A stretch of 64,000 nt of DNA from Arthrobacter dokdonellae (GCF_003268655.1 NZ_CP029642.1:2604001-2668000); one strand, 5' to 3'; numbered from the stretch's first letter, positions 1 to 9,325 are shown. The notes: generated from the sequence alone by a model not told the origin. Translations and numbers: made by a program.

Positions 1-271
1 GCACGCTCATCTTGTCGATGACGACCTCGACGCCGTCGAACCCGCGGACGGCGTCCCCGTCGAGGAGCCGCTCGTCAAAGTAGAGCTGGTAGATCAGTCC
101 CGAGCACCCACCGGGCTGCACGGCGACGCGCAGCCGGAGGTCGGTGCGGCCTTCCTGCTCAAGGAGGCTGCGGACCTTGCCCGCGGCGACATCGCTGATC
201 AGCACGCCGTGGGAGGGCAGCTCGGCCACATCAACGGCCGCTGTGGTTTCTTCGTGGACATTTGCAGTCAT
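1..271 (-). CDS. erpA: Iron-sulfur cluster insertion protein ErpA (partial, C-terminus off window)
   Basis: A-type carrier of the HesB/IscA family, which passes Fe-S clusters to apo-proteins in the cytoplasm. The reverse strand reads from an ATG at 271 (MTANVHEETTAAVDVAEL...) to the window edge, 90 codons. It includes the conserved PGGCSGLIYQLYFDE segment with the first cluster-ligating Cys; the usual C-terminal CxC motif would lie outside the window. An AGGA ribosome site sits about 8 nt before the ATG. ErpA and the related SufA/IscA carriers are hard to separate on a partial sequence, but single A-type carriers of this kind in Actinobacteria are usually named ErpA. Confidence 0.85.
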   Translation of the reverse strand, partial: MTANVHEETTAAVDVAELPSHGVLISDVAAGKVRSLLEQEGRTDLRLRVAVQPGGCSGLIYQLYFDERLLDGDAVRGFDGVEVVIDKMSV

Positions 272-299
272 GGCTTTTCCTTACGTGGGGTACAAATAC

Positions 300-329
300 A
301 TGCTACGTCGGGCCCGGCAGGGGCGCTAA
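300..329 (-). promoter_or_regulatory. Candidate promoter of erpA
   Basis: On the reverse strand TTAGCG (324-329) and TAGCAT (300-305) are separated by 18 nt. This would start transcription about 20 nt before the erpA ATG, leaving room for the AGGA ribosome site. Inferred from sequence only. Confidence 0.45.
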
Positions 330-388
330 CTTAAGGCAACAGCAGGACGCCCGTTTGTGTTCCCCCGCCGGCCTTCCCCAGGGCGCCG

Positions 389-1816
389 CTAAGCCCGGTT
401 CGTCGCGGCGTTCATCGCGGCGAGCAGCAGCGCCTCGGCGGTGACCGCCTTTTCAAAGTCGCCCAGGTGCAGCGATTCATTCGCACTGTGCGCGCGGGAA
501 TCGGGATCTTCGACGCCGGTGACCAGGATCTGCGCGGCGGGGAACACCTCGGTGAGGTCGGCAATGAAGGGTATGGAGCCGCCCATGCCGCTTTCCACGG
601 CAGGAACCCCCCAGGACTCCCCCAGCGCCCACAGCGCGGTTTTGGCGGCGGGCGCGTCCGTGTCCGTGGCGAACGGCTGGCCGGCCTCCCCCGGCGTGAA
701 GGTGACGTGCGCGCCGAACGGGGCGTGCCGCTGCACATGCGCATCCAGTGCGGCCATGGCGGCTTCGGGGTCCTGTCCGGGCGCCAGGCGCAGGCTGATC
801 TTGGCCCGGGCAGCCGGCAGCAGGGTGTTGGAGCTCATCGCCACCGAGGGAATGTCCATGCCGATGATGGACAGTGCCGGCTTGTCCCACAGCCGCGAGG
901 TGATGCTGCCCGTCCCGGCAAGGACCACCCCGTCCAGGACGGCGGCGTCCGCACGGAAGGTTGCCTCCGGGTAATCCAAGATGGCGTGCTCGCTGGAGGC
1001 CAGGCCCTCGATGGCGACCGATCCGGCGTCGTCGTGGAAGGTGGCAATGAGGCGCGCCAGCAACGTGGGCGCGTCGAGGATGGGGCCGCCAAACATGCCC
1101 GAGTGCACGGCGTGGTCCAGCACGCGGACCTCCACGGTGCCGTCCACCAGGCCGCGCAGGCTGGTGGTCAGTGCCGGGACGCCCACCTTCCAGTTGGAGG
1201 AATCGGCCACCACGATCACGTCGCCGCCGAGAAGCGCGCGGTGCGTCTGCAGGAAGGTGCGGAACGTCGGCGAGCCTGCCTCCTCTTCGCCCTCGATGAA
1301 CAGGGTCACGCCGAGGCCGAAGTCGTCCCCCAGGACGTCCGCGACGGCGCGCATGGAACCGATGTGGGCCATGATGCCGGCCTTGTCGTCCGCAGCGCCG
1401 CGGCCAAACAGGCGTCCGTCCTTTTCGACGGCGGTGAAGGGTTCGGTCTCCCACAAGGAAAGGTCCGCGGGAGGCTGGACGTCATGGTGGGCGTACAGCA
1501 CCACCGTAGGGTAGCCCGGCTTCGCCGGCTTGCGGGCGACGACGGCGGGTCCCCCGGGTGCGCCGTCGTCCTTGTTCACGCGCAGGATCTGCACGTCCTC
1601 GAGGCCCAGGCCGCGCACCAGGGCGGCAACCGCCTCCGCGCTGCGGTCCAGCTGGGCGGCGTCAAAGGCGTCCCACGCGATGCCGGGGATCGCAACGAGT
1701 TCCTTCAGTTCGGCAACAGTGTCTGTGAATCTGCGCCGGACGCTGGCACGCAGCTCGTCGATGGGGACCCCGGCGCCGAGGCCGGATGCGGGTGCGGGAA
1801 GGGTTTCTTCAATCAT
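389..1816 (-). CDS. M20 family metallopeptidase (dipeptidase)
   Basis: Zinc-dependent M20/ArgE/CPG2-type peptidase, 475 residues from the chosen ATG. Seen: AHHDVQPP near residue 110 (metal-binding His and the following Asp), GRGAADDKAG (bridging Asp), FIEGEEEAGS (catalytic Glu-Glu), and a C-terminal VESGMGGSIPFIADL stretch typical of this dipeptidase group. It probably hydrolyses dipeptides in the cytoplasm; the substrate cannot be told. An upstream ATG at 1855 is in frame, but 1816 (MIEETLPAPASG) is preferred because TAGGCT lies exactly 7 nt upstream, the spacing of a leaderless start. The gene is divergent from the DUF3043 gene. Confidence 0.88.
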   Translation of the reverse strand: MIEETLPAPASGLGAGVPIDELRASVRRRFTDTVAELKELVAIPGIAWDAFDAAQLDRSAEAVAALVRGLGLEDVQILRVNKDDGAPGGPAVVARKPAKPGYPTVVLYAHHDVQPPADLSLWETEPFTAVEKDGRLFGRGAADDKAGIMAHIGSMRAVADVLGDDFGLGVTLFIEGEEEAGSPTFRTFLQTHRALLGGDVIVVADSSNWKVGVPALTTSLRGLVDGTVEVRVLDHAVHSGMFGGPILDAPTLLARLIATFHDDAGSVAIEGLASSEHAILDYPEATFRADAAVLDGVVLAGTGSITSRLWDKPALSIIGMDIPSVAMSSNTLLPAARAKISLRLAPGQDPEAAMAALDAHVQRHAPFGAHVTFTPGEAGQPFATDTDAPAAKTALWALGESWGVPAVESGMGGSIPFIADLTEVFPAAQILVTGVEDPDSRAHSANESLHLGDFEKAVTAEALLLAAMNAATNRA

Positions 1817-1823
1817 GTCAGCC

Positions 1824-1829
1824 AGCCTA
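1824..1829 (-). promoter_or_regulatory. -10 box TAGGCT for leaderless M20 peptidase transcript
   Basis: TAGGCT on the reverse strand ends 7 nt before the ATG at 1816, so transcription would begin at or next to the start codon. No Shine-Dalgarno sequence is present. This decides the start of the peptidase gene. Confidence 0.55.
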
Positions 1830-1875
1830 CCGCCGTCGGCAGGGGCCGCCGTCAAGGGGCCGGCCGCTTCCGGGG

Positions 1876-1881
1876 TATCCT
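1876..1881 (+). promoter_or_regulatory. -10 box TATCCT for leaderless DUF3043 transcript
   Basis: TATCCT ends 6 nt before GTG at 1888, and no ribosome binding site precedes the GTG. This supports a leaderless mRNA and selects the GTG over an upstream in-frame ATG at 1786 that lies inside the divergent peptidase gene. Confidence 0.55.
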
Positions 1882-1887
1882 TTACGG

Positions 1888-2490
1888 GTGTTTGGACGTA
1901 AGAAAGATCAAGCCCCCGACCCGCAGGCCGCGCCTGCCCCCGCCGCGCCGATTGACAGGTTCAGGGACCCGCAATCGGCCAAGGGCGTGCCCACGCCCTC
2001 GCGCAAGGATCAGGAGGCCGCCCGCAAGCGCCCGCTGGTGCCCAACGACCGCGCGGCCGCCAAGGAGGCGGCCAGGGACGCCCGCCGCGAGGAGCAGGCC
2101 CGCATGCGCCGCGCCCTCGACACCGGCGAGGAGCGGTTCCTGCCGGTCCGCGACAAGGGCCCGCAGAAACGCTACGCCCGCGACTTTGTGGACGCGCGCT
2201 TCAGCCTCGGGGAATACGTCATGTTCGCGGCCCTGGCCATCGTGATCCTCACCGTGGTCATCCCCTCGACCAACAACTCGCAGATCTACATCTTCATGCT
2301 GTTCTGGATCCTGGTGGCCGGCGTGGCCATTGACGCCTGGTTCATGTCCCGCAAGCTCAAGCGACAGCTGGTCGGAAAGTTCGGTTCCGTCGACTCGGGC
2401 GTCGTCTGGTATGGCACCATGCGCTCCCTGCAGTTCCGCCGCCTGCGCCTGCCCAAGCCCATGGTCAAGCGCGGGGAATGGCCCAGCTGA
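1888..2490 (+). CDS. DUF3043 domain-containing membrane protein
   Basis: A 200-residue protein of unknown function, common in Actinobacteria. The N-terminal 110 residues are hydrophilic and rich in Pro, Ala, Arg and Lys. Two hydrophobic segments follow (about residues 111-130, YVMFAALAIVILTVVIPS, and 137-155, IYIFMLFWILVAGVAIDAW), then a basic tail ending MVKRGEWPS. The likely topology is two membrane helices with both ends in the cytoplasm. The GTG start at 1888 gives VFGRKKDQ, which matches how this family usually begins. It is divergent from the M20 peptidase with only 71 bp between the start codons. No function can be assigned. Confidence 0.85.
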   Translation: MFGRKKDQAPDPQAAPAPAAPIDRFRDPQSAKGVPTPSRKDQEAARKRPLVPNDRAAAKEAARDARREEQARMRRALDTGEERFLPVRDKGPQKRYARDFVDARFSLGEYVMFAALAIVILTVVIPSTNNSQIYIFMLFWILVAGVAIDAWFMSRKLKRQLVGKFGSVDSGVVWYGTMRSLQFRRLRLPKPMVKRGEWPS

Positions 2491-2516
2491 TCCCACCCGC
2501 GGGGCCCCTCGGCCGA

Positions 2517-2522
2517 TAGTCT
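2517..2522 (+). promoter_or_regulatory. -10 box TAGTCT for leaderless aldo/keto reductase transcript
   Basis: TAGTCT ends 6 nt before the ATG at 2529. The short gap after the DUF3043 stop has no ribosome site, so a leaderless mRNA is likely. Confidence 0.5.
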
Positions 2523-2528
2523 GGTGGC

Positions 2529-3533
2529 ATGGAATACCGCTACCTCGGCCGCTCAGGCCTGAAAATCACCGAAATCACCTATGGCAACTGGCTGACCCAC
2601 GGATCCCAGGTGGAGAACGACGTCGCCACCGCATGCGTGCAGGCCGCCCTCGACGCCGGCATCACCACCTTTGACACGGCGGACGCATACGCCAATGGCA
2701 AGGCGGAGGAAGTGCTGGGCGCCGCGCTGGCCGGGCAGCGCCGCGAGTCACTGGAAATCTTCACCAAGGTGTACTGGCCCGTGGGGCCGAAAGGGCCCAA
2801 CGACACCGGCCTGTCCCGCAAGCACATCATGGAAGGCATCAACGGTTCGCTGCGGCGCCTGAACATGGACTACGTGGACCTGTACCAGGCCCACCGCTTC
2901 GACCACGAAACGCCGCTGGAAGAAACCATCGCCGCCTTTGCCGACGTGGTCCGGTCCGGCAAGGCCCTGTACATCGGCGTCAGCGAATGGACCGCGGACC
3001 AGATGCGGCGCGGTCAGGCGCTGGCCCGCCAGGCCGGCTTCTCGCTGGTGTCCAACCAGCCCCAGTACAACGCCCTGTGGCGCGTGATCGAGCCCGAGGT
3101 CATCCCCGCGGCCAGGGAGCTGGGCATGTCCCAAGTGGTCTGGTCGCCGATGGCCCAGGGCATGCTCTCCGGCAAATACCTGCCCGGCCGGCCCGCTCCG
3201 GCAGGCTCCCGGGCCACCGACGAGCACGGCGGCAAGTCCACGATCAGCCGGTACCTGGATGACTCCATCCTCGAAAACGTGCAGAAGCTGCGCCCCATCG
3301 CGGAGCAGCTGGACCTGTCGATGGCTCAGCTGGCCATCTCCTGGGTGCTGCAAAACGACAACGTCGCCACCGCACTGGTCGGAGCGTCCCGCCCGGATCA
3401 GGTGGCCGAGAACGTCAAGGCCTCCGGCGTGAAGATTCCGCCGGAGCTCATGTCAGCCATCGACGACGCCCTGGCACCGAGCATCGAAAACGACCCCGCC
3501 AAGACCACCAGCCCGGCGTCGCGCCCCGCATAG
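2529..3533 (+). CDS. Aldo/keto reductase (potassium-channel beta-subunit-like group)
   Basis: NADPH-dependent oxidoreductase of the aldo/keto reductase superfamily, 334 residues, a single TIM barrel. It starts MEYRYLGRSGLKITEI, a typical opening. DTADAYANGKAEEVLG carries the catalytic Asp and Tyr, IFTKVYWP the Lys, and DLYQAHRFD the His. WSPMAQGMLSGKYLPG and the late ALVGASRPDQVAENV segment match the KCNAB/YghZ-like branch and its NADP pocket. The substrate is unknown. The gene is convergent with pyrD and has its own leaderless-type promoter. Confidence 0.9.
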   Translation: MEYRYLGRSGLKITEITYGNWLTHGSQVENDVATACVQAALDAGITTFDTADAYANGKAEEVLGAALAGQRRESLEIFTKVYWPVGPKGPNDTGLSRKHIMEGINGSLRRLNMDYVDLYQAHRFDHETPLEETIAAFADVVRSGKALYIGVSEWTADQMRRGQALARQAGFSLVSNQPQYNALWRVIEPEVIPAARELGMSQVVWSPMAQGMLSGKYLPGRPAPAGSRATDEHGGKSTISRYLDDSILENVQKLRPIAEQLDLSMAQLAISWVLQNDNVATALVGASRPDQVAENVKASGVKIPPELMSAIDDALAPSIENDPAKTTSPASRPA

Positions 3534-3580
3534 GGAGCTCCCGGGATTTTCGGGCGGGACACCACGCAAATGGCCGCCAG

Positions 3581-4648
<1,068 letters not shown>

Positions 4649-4773
4649 GCCTCCTAGTTTTCCGTCTCGCGGTCGCAACTGCAAAACGCCGGCCCGCGGG
4701 ATGACATGGCGGCCGGGACCCACAACCGCGGGGGGCCCGCTGGGGACGTGCGGGCAGTGGGAGCGGCTGGGGA

Positions 4774-4779
4774 TAGCAT
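4774..4779 (+). promoter_or_regulatory. -10 box TAGCAT for leaderless FAD-dehydrogenase transcript
   Basis: TAGCAT ends 6 nt before the ATG at 4786, with no Shine-Dalgarno sequence in between. Confidence 0.5.
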
Positions 4780-4785
4780 GGCGGC

Positions 4786-6459
4786 ATGGGAAGCAATGGC
4801 GGGGAATCCGCGTTTCAGGCCGATGTGGTGGTGGTCGGGGCCGGCCTGTCCGGGCTGGTCTGTGCCGCCGAGGCCTACAACGCCGGCAGGAGGGTGCTCC
4901 TGCTGGACCAGGAGCCCGAGGCTTCGCTGGGCGGCCAGGCGCATTGGTCCTTCGGCGGGCTGTTCATGGTGGACTCCCCCGAACAGCGCCGGCTGGGCGT
5001 GAAGGACAACGAGGACCTTGCCCTGTCCGACTGGATGGGCTCTGCCGCCTTTGACCGCCCCGAGGACCGCTGGGCACGCCAGTGGGCGGACGCCTATGTG
5101 CACTTTGCTGCCGGCGAGAAGCGCGCCTGGCTGCACGCGCTCGGTGTGCGCTTCTTCCCGCTGGTCCAGTGGGCCGAGCGCGGGGGCTACGATGCCCAGG
5201 GGCACGGCAATTCCGTCCCCCGCTTCCACGTGGTCTGGGGCACCGGGCCGGGGATCCTGGAACCCTTTCTGGCCAAGGTGGCCGACGGCGTGGCCGAAGG
5301 CCGCGTGCAGCTGGCGTTCCGCCACCGGGCCACCGAGATGGTGTTCGAGGCCGGACGCGTCACCGGGGTGCGCGGGGACGTCCTCGCCGGCTCCACCGCC
5401 GGGCGGGGCGAGGCCAGCAGCCGGGACGTGGCGGGCGCGTTCACGGCCGCCGCCGGGGCCGTCGTGGTCACGACCGGCGGCATCGGCGGCAACCACGCCA
5501 TGGTGCGCAGCCAGTGGCCCGGAAAGGCCAGCCCGGCGTACATGCTGGCCGGCGTCCCCGCCTCCGTGGATGGGGAGTTCCAACAGGCGGTGGCCCGCGC
5601 CGGCGGCAACCTCGTCAACACCGACCGGATGTGGCACTATCCCGAAGGCATCCACAACCCTGATCCCGTTTGGCCCAACCACGGGATCCGCATCCTTTCC
5701 GGGCCCTCCCCGCTGTGGCTGGATGCCTACGGCCACCGGCTTCCCGTGCCGCTCTTCCCCGGCTTCGATTCCCTGGGCACGCTGCGGCATCTGGGCACCA
5801 CGGGCCGCGGCCATTCATGGTTTGTGCTGAACAAGACGATCATCGGTAAGGAATTTGCCCTGTCCGGTTCCGAACAGAACCCCGACCTGACCGGACGGGA
5901 CGTCAGGATGCTGGCCAAGCGGGCCCTGCCCGGGGCCACCGGGCCGGTGCAGAAGTTCCTGGACCGTGGCATGGACTTCCTGCACGCGCCCACAGCCCAG
6001 GAGCTCGCCGCGAAAATGAACGCGCTCATTGGCGAGGACCTGGTGGACCCGCAGGGGCTGCACGAGACGCTGGCCGCGCGGGACCGGCAGGTGCTCAGCG
6101 GGCTCGGCAAGGACGCCCAGCTCAACGCCATCCGGGAGGCACGCCGCTTCGCCACCGACCGGCTCATGCGGGTGGTGCCGCCGCACCCGATGCTGGCCCC
6201 CGAGCACGGGCCGTTGATTGCGGTGCGCCTGTCCGTGTTGACGCGCAAGAGCCTCGGCGGGCTTCAAACGGACCTGGCCGCCCGGGTGCTGGACACCCAC
6301 GGTGAACCCCTGGCGGGATTGTTTGCCGCGGGCGAGGCCGCCGGCTTTGGCGGCGGCGGCGTGCACGGCTACCGGTCGCTGGAAGGGACCTTCCTGGGCG
6401 GCTGCCTCTTCTCCGGCCGGAGCGCCGGACGCAGCGCCGCCGCGGACACCGCATCGTGA
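4786..6459 (+). CDS. FAD-binding dehydrogenase (fumarate reductase / 3-ketosteroid dehydrogenase-like)
   Basis: Flavoprotein of 557 residues. The N-terminal Rossmann motif [11 protein letters not shown] with acidic end LLLDQE (residues 11-42) binds [17 protein letters not shown] and the C-terminal [23 protein letters not shown] are hallmarks of the FAD_binding_2 group, which includes ketosteroid dehydrogenases and fumarate reductase-type enzymes. No heme domain, signal peptide or membrane segment is seen. The substrate is unknown; some relatives act on steroids or cyclic ketones. The stop overlaps the GTG start of the next gene (GTGA), so the two are probably translated together. Confidence 0.85.
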   Translation: MGSNGGESAFQADVVVVGAGLSGLVCAAEAYNAGRRVLLLDQEPEASLGGQAHWSFGGLFMVDSPEQRRLGVKDNEDLALSDWMGSAAFDRPEDRWARQWADAYVHFAAGEKRAWLHALGVRFFPLVQWAERGGYDAQGHGNSVPRFHVVWGTGPGILEPFLAKVADGVAEGRVQLAFRHRATEMVFEAGRVTGVRGDVLAGSTAGRGEASSRDVAGAFTAAAGAVVVTTGGIGGNHAMVRSQWPGKASPAYMLAGVPASVDGEFQQAVARAGGNLVNTDRMWHYPEGIHNPDPVWPNHGIRILSGPSPLWLDAYGHRLPVPLFPGFDSLGTLRHLGTTGRGHSWFVLNKTIIGKEFALSGSEQNPDLTGRDVRMLAKRALPGATGPVQKFLDRGMDFLHAPTAQELAAKMNALIGEDLVDPQGLHETLAARDRQVLSGLGKDAQLNAIREARRFATDRLMRVVPPHPMLAPEHGPLIAVRLSVLTRKSLGGLQTDLAARVLDTHGEPLAGLFAAGEAAGFGGGGVHGYRSLEGTFLGGCLFSGRSAGRSAAADTAS

Positions 6460-7526
6460 CCGGTGCCGCCGGCGGCTGGACGGAGGACATCCTGGGGCCG
6501 GACTACAGCGCGCTGACGCTGGCGGTCCCGCGCCCCGACGGCACTCCCCGGCAGGCCACCCTGGTGCGGCACCGTCCGGCGGGTCCGGAAGAGCTGGCGG
6601 CCGCCGGGGCGGGTCCCGCGCAGCGACCGGCAGTGCTGTACATCCATGGGTGGAGCGACTACTTCTACAACACGGGGCTCGCGGAGTTTTTCACCGGCCA
6701 CGGCTATGACTTCTACGCACTGGACCTGCACAACCACGGCCGCAACCTGGCCAGCCACGAACTCGGCGGGTACGTGGACGACCTGTCGGACTACGACGAC
6801 GAAATCACTTTGGCGCACGCCACCATCCAGGCCGGAGCCGGAGCCGGAGCCGGAGCCGGGGCAGGGGACGGGAACGCAGCTGGGGAAGTGGCTGGCAATC
6901 ATGCCGTCGAATTTCCCATCGTGCTCATGGGCCACTCCACTGGCGGGTTGGTCGCCACCCTTTGGGCGCACAGGTTTCCGGCCAAGGTGGGCCAGCTGGT
7001 ACTTAACAGCCCATGGCTGGAGATCCAGGGCGGTGCGGCCATCAGGCGGGCAGCCACTCCATTGGTGCGGCCGGTGGCCGACCTGCGCCCGTTGACCCGG
7101 ATGCGCGTGCCGGAACGGACATTTTACTGGCGCGGCATCAGCGATGAAGCCTACGGTGAATGGCATGTGGACCGTTCCATGCGGCCGCCCCAGGCTTTCC
7201 CGGTCCGGGCGGGCTGGATGAGGGCCGTCCTGGCGGCGCAGCGCCACGTGGCCGGCGGGCTGGGCCTGCCCATGCCCGTCCTTGTCCTGCTCTCGTCGCG
7301 CAGCATGCTGGGACCTGTGTGGAACGACGCCATGCTGCGGGCGGACGTGGTGCTTGACGTGCGCGCGCTGGCGCTGCGCGCCGTTTCCCTGGGGAACAGC
7401 ATCACGGTGGAGCGGATTGACGGCGGCCTGCACGAGGTGTTCCTCTCCCCTGTCGAGGTGCGCCGGGATGCCTACCACCGCCTGGAGCGCTGGCTGCGCG
7501 GCTACGGGCCCGTCGGCACGTTATGA
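6456..7526 (+). CDS. Alpha/beta hydrolase (serine hydrolase, lysophospholipase-like)
   Basis: 356 residues from a GTG that overlaps the upstream stop. LYIHGWSDYFYN gives the oxyanion-hole HG, LMGHSTGGLVATLW carries the nucleophile Ser at residue 161, and RIDGGLHEVFLSP supplies the likely catalytic His. It resembles the monoacylglycerol lipase/lysophospholipase branch. A run of Gly-Ala pairs at about residues 126-137 is encoded by a hexamer repeat. It is coupled to the FAD dehydrogenase, suggesting a joint catabolic or detoxifying step, but no substrate is apparent. The stop codon lies inside a palindrome, just before the transposon. Confidence 0.85.
   Translation: MTGAAGGWTEDILGPDYSALTLAVPRPDGTPRQATLVRHRPAGPEELAAAGAGPAQRPAVLYIHGWSDYFYNTGLAEFFTGHGYDFYALDLHNHGRNLASHELGGYVDDLSDYDDEITLAHATIQAGAGAGAGAGAGDGNAAGEVAGNHAVEFPIVLMGHSTGGLVATLWAHRFPAKVGQLVLNSPWLEIQGGAAIRRAATPLVRPVADLRPLTRMRVPERTFYWRGISDEAYGEWHVDRSMRPPQAFPVRAGWMRAVLAAQRHVAGGLGLPMPVLVLLSSRSMLGPVWNDAMLRADVVLDVRALALRAVSLGNSITVERIDGGLHEVFLSPVEVRRDAYHRLERWLRGYGPVGTL
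6832..6860 (+). repeat. CCGGAG hexamer microsatellite inside the hydrolase gene
   Basis: About four and a half tandem copies of ccggag code for alternating Ala and Gly. Gain or loss of units keeps the reading frame. Confidence 0.7.
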
Positions 7527-7544
7527 CACAGTTGTGCCATAACG
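7519..7544. terminator. 26-bp palindrome, likely bidirectional terminator of hydrolase and uppS
   Basis: Arms 7519-7530 (CGTTATGACACA) and 7533-7544 match with one mismatch around a 2-nt centre. On the plus strand it is followed by CGCGCTTTTC. Before the transposon arrived, this structure plus TTTTCGAAAA would have stood between the convergent hydrolase and uppS genes. It could instead be a protein-binding palindrome. Confidence 0.5.
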
Positions 7545-7547
7545 CGC

Positions 7548-7552
7548 TTTTC
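7548..7552. repeat. Target-site duplication TTTTC, left copy
   Basis: TTTTC directly abuts the left inverted repeat and is repeated exactly after the right one at 13281-13285. Five bases is the usual Tn3-family duplication. Confidence 0.9.
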
Positions 7553-7590
7553 GGGGTGGTTTGTGAAAAAGTAGAATATCCAACGCCAAG
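7553..7590 (+). repeat. Left terminal inverted repeat (38 bp)
   Basis: Begins GGGGTGGTTTGTGAAAAAGT and continues to CCAACGCCAAG. It matches the right repeat at 35 of 38 positions; the GGGG end and 38-bp length are typical of Tn3 elements. Confidence 0.93.
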
Positions 7591-8027
7591 GCTTTGTCAC
7601 CTCGTAGCGGTCGGGATGCAGGCGAGAGCCGGAAGATCCTGCCGCCGGCCACCTTACAAGCGAACGCTGGCCTTCGCCACGGACACTTCATCGGCGTGGT
7701 AGCGACTGAAATCCGGCAGAACCCGGTGACGAAGCACAAGAGTTCGCACATTCAAGGGATAACAACCAAGATACCCACAGCGATGCCTGGGCGATCACAC
7801 ACAACTTGGATGGACTTCATCCCCGTGCTCTGAGCATCTTGCCTCGGAAAAATCAAGAAATCTAGAAAACCGGCCTATTCTATTGGCGATGAATGTGTAA
7901 CGATGAGCATACGCTGAAAAAGCGCGATTGACTCACATGAGCCAGTCTCATCTTGGGGGAACAGGACTGAACTGTTGAGACGTTGCCGCTTAGTCAACTT
8001 CCCTCTCGGATTAAGAAGAGGATGATC
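7591..8027. other. Left arm of transposon, no gene recognised
   Basis: This 437-bp stretch shows no convincing gene; short open frames cross the transposon end. A TATTCT box at 7876-7881 could serve as the -10 element of the following secreted-protein gene, giving a leader of about 140 nt. Confidence 0.4.
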
Positions 8028-8543
8028 GTGAACTTTAGAAAATTTTTGCGGTTAACATTGGGATTGTTTCTGACTGCTGCCTTCATTGTTGCCGGGACCA
8101 TGACTGCTAATGCAGCAGTTGGACCGGGTGGAAGTGTTATCACTTGCGGGATCTATGCAGACTATCCCCACGCGTCGAATCATGTCAGTGGAACCATCAA
8201 CGCCGTTGGACGAGTTGAATGTGATGGCCTTGTAAACGAGATCTATCTCAAGGTTACTTTGGCCAAAAGCAACGGCTATCTGTCTTCAACCACACAGGAT
8301 CGTTTCTATCCCACTGGCGGACGTTTGAGCGGGAATGCAGCGAAAAGCTGCGCTGAAGCGCCAGGGACATTTCAGACCCGAGTCAATGCGGTGGTGCACT
8401 TCCCCGCCGGCTACACTCCCACACCGCAAGTGGGAAATCAAAACAGTGCATGGTTCGCATTGGCTTGCGGCGTAGCCTTCAAAGCCGGAGCAACTGCCCC
8501 GTCAAGCCAGCCCTTGTACACAATAGTCGCCAGAAAGCTCTAA
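8028..8543 (+). CDS. Small secreted protein with four cysteines (transposon cargo, function unknown)
   Basis: 171 residues from GTG 8028, which has AAGAAGAGG about 6 nt upstream; an ATG at 8022 is possible. A Sec signal peptide is clear: basic VNFRKFLR, hydrophobic LTLGLFLTAAFIVAG, and a cleavage-like ANA-AVG near residue 30. The mature part has four Cys (TCGIY, ECDGL, SCAEA, ACGVA), probably two disulfides, and a beta-rich pattern. It resembles the small secreted actinobacterial proteins of unknown role with a C...H.SGTINA...C arrangement; this is recalled, not searched. GC is well below the flanking chromosome, pointing to foreign origin. It is convergent with the next gene, overlapping by 4 nt at the stops. 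Confidence 0.7.
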   Translation: MNFRKFLRLTLGLFLTAAFIVAGTMTANAAVGPGGSVITCGIYADYPHASNHVSGTINAVGRVECDGLVNEIYLKVTLAKSNGYLSSTTQDRFYPTGGRLSGNAAKSCAEAPGTFQTRVNAVVHFPAGYTPTPQVGNQNSAWFALACGVAFKAGATAPSSQPLYTIVARKL

Positions 8544-9325
8544 GCGGTTGGTTCCGCTGGAAGAGTAATCTGTTTACCAGCCCTAAATTTCCAGCGGAGC
8601 CACACCGTCGTCTCGACGCTCCAAAATGAAGCCTCGATAACCTTGCCATGCCAATTAAATTCTATACTATCGATGGAAGCAACAGCTTTAGGCGTTATGT
8701 GAATTGCATCATATTCTTCTGCCGCAGCAACCCAATTTACACTGACACCAGATATTCCCTGGCGTGGAAATCGACAAACAAATGAGCACCAGTCCATTGA
8801 TGAATCGACGATCAACTGTTTAGCTTTTTCCTCTATTTCCAAATTCCATGCAAACCAGGGCCGTGTGTAAATATGTTCGTGTGTGATTACGTACAGAAAC
8901 CACATTCCAAGATCCTCAGGTGAAGCGACTGAGGTAAATATTGCTGATTTAGCCGGTTTGCCAGCCCATGAATCAGAAGGATCTGTCGGAGTGTTAAACT
9001 TCTGCAAGGACGGTCCTGGACTGGTGGCGCGCCCCGAGACCATCCAAGACTGAATGCCAGACCTCCTTCGAGCTAGATGCTCCTCATTTAGTTTCAAAAG
9101 TTCGTTTGAATGATTTACCACGTCGTCGACAAATTCTGGGTCGGCGTCGCTGTCAAGAACGGTTTGACCTAATTCGGCCTCCGGGTAGATTGAATTAATC
9201 AGAGCGAACATCCGTTTTTGAATTGTTGTGGGTTCAAATTGAATGGCCAATTCGAAAGTGGAATTATCATATCGAATCAGTTTCGAATTGAATTCATTTA
9301 GTCTATTTTCAATAAACGATTCCAT
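8540..9325 (-). CDS. Hypothetical protein, low-GC transposon cargo
   Basis: 261 residues, not recognised. The start ATG at 9325 has AAGGAA 9 nt upstream. No signal peptide or membrane segment is seen, so it is probably cytoplasmic. The N-terminal half is acidic and helical; the C-terminal half is Trp-rich (EHIYTRPWFAWNLE, SVNWVAAAEEYDAIHI, FWSVETTVWLRWKF). Base composition is strikingly AT-rich: the 60 bases at 9241-9300 are about 32% GC, in a chromosome near 68%. It faces the secreted-protein gene tail to tail within the transposon. A partner or immunity role would be guesswork. Confidence 0.6.
   Translation of the reverse strand: MESFIENRLNEFNSKLIRYDNSTFELAIQFEPTTIQKRMFALINSIYPEAELGQTVLDSDADPEFVDDVVNHSNELLKLNEEHLARRRSGIQSWMVSGRATSPGPSLQKFNTPTDPSDSWAGKPAKSAIFTSVASPEDLGMWFLYVITHEHIYTRPWFAWNLEIEEKAKQLIVDSSMDWCSFVCRFPRQGISGVSVNWVAAAEEYDAIHITPKAVASIDSIEFNWHGKVIEASFWSVETTVWLRWKFRAGKQITLPAEPTA

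Noticed and set aside
467..2245. Long open frame of nearly 600 codons on the plus strand across the M20 peptidase
   Set aside because: It is antisense to a clear peptidase gene, with skewed composition (Gly, Arg, His) and no motif; open antisense frames are common in GC-rich DNA.
3534..3580. GGGAGCTCCC palindrome between the aldo/keto reductase and pyrD as a terminator
   Set aside because: It has no loop and only a weak T-run; too short to call.
7594..7833. Small open frame at the left end of the transposon
   Set aside because: Basic, motif-free and without a ribosome site; an antisense frame also crosses the element border. More likely non-coding.
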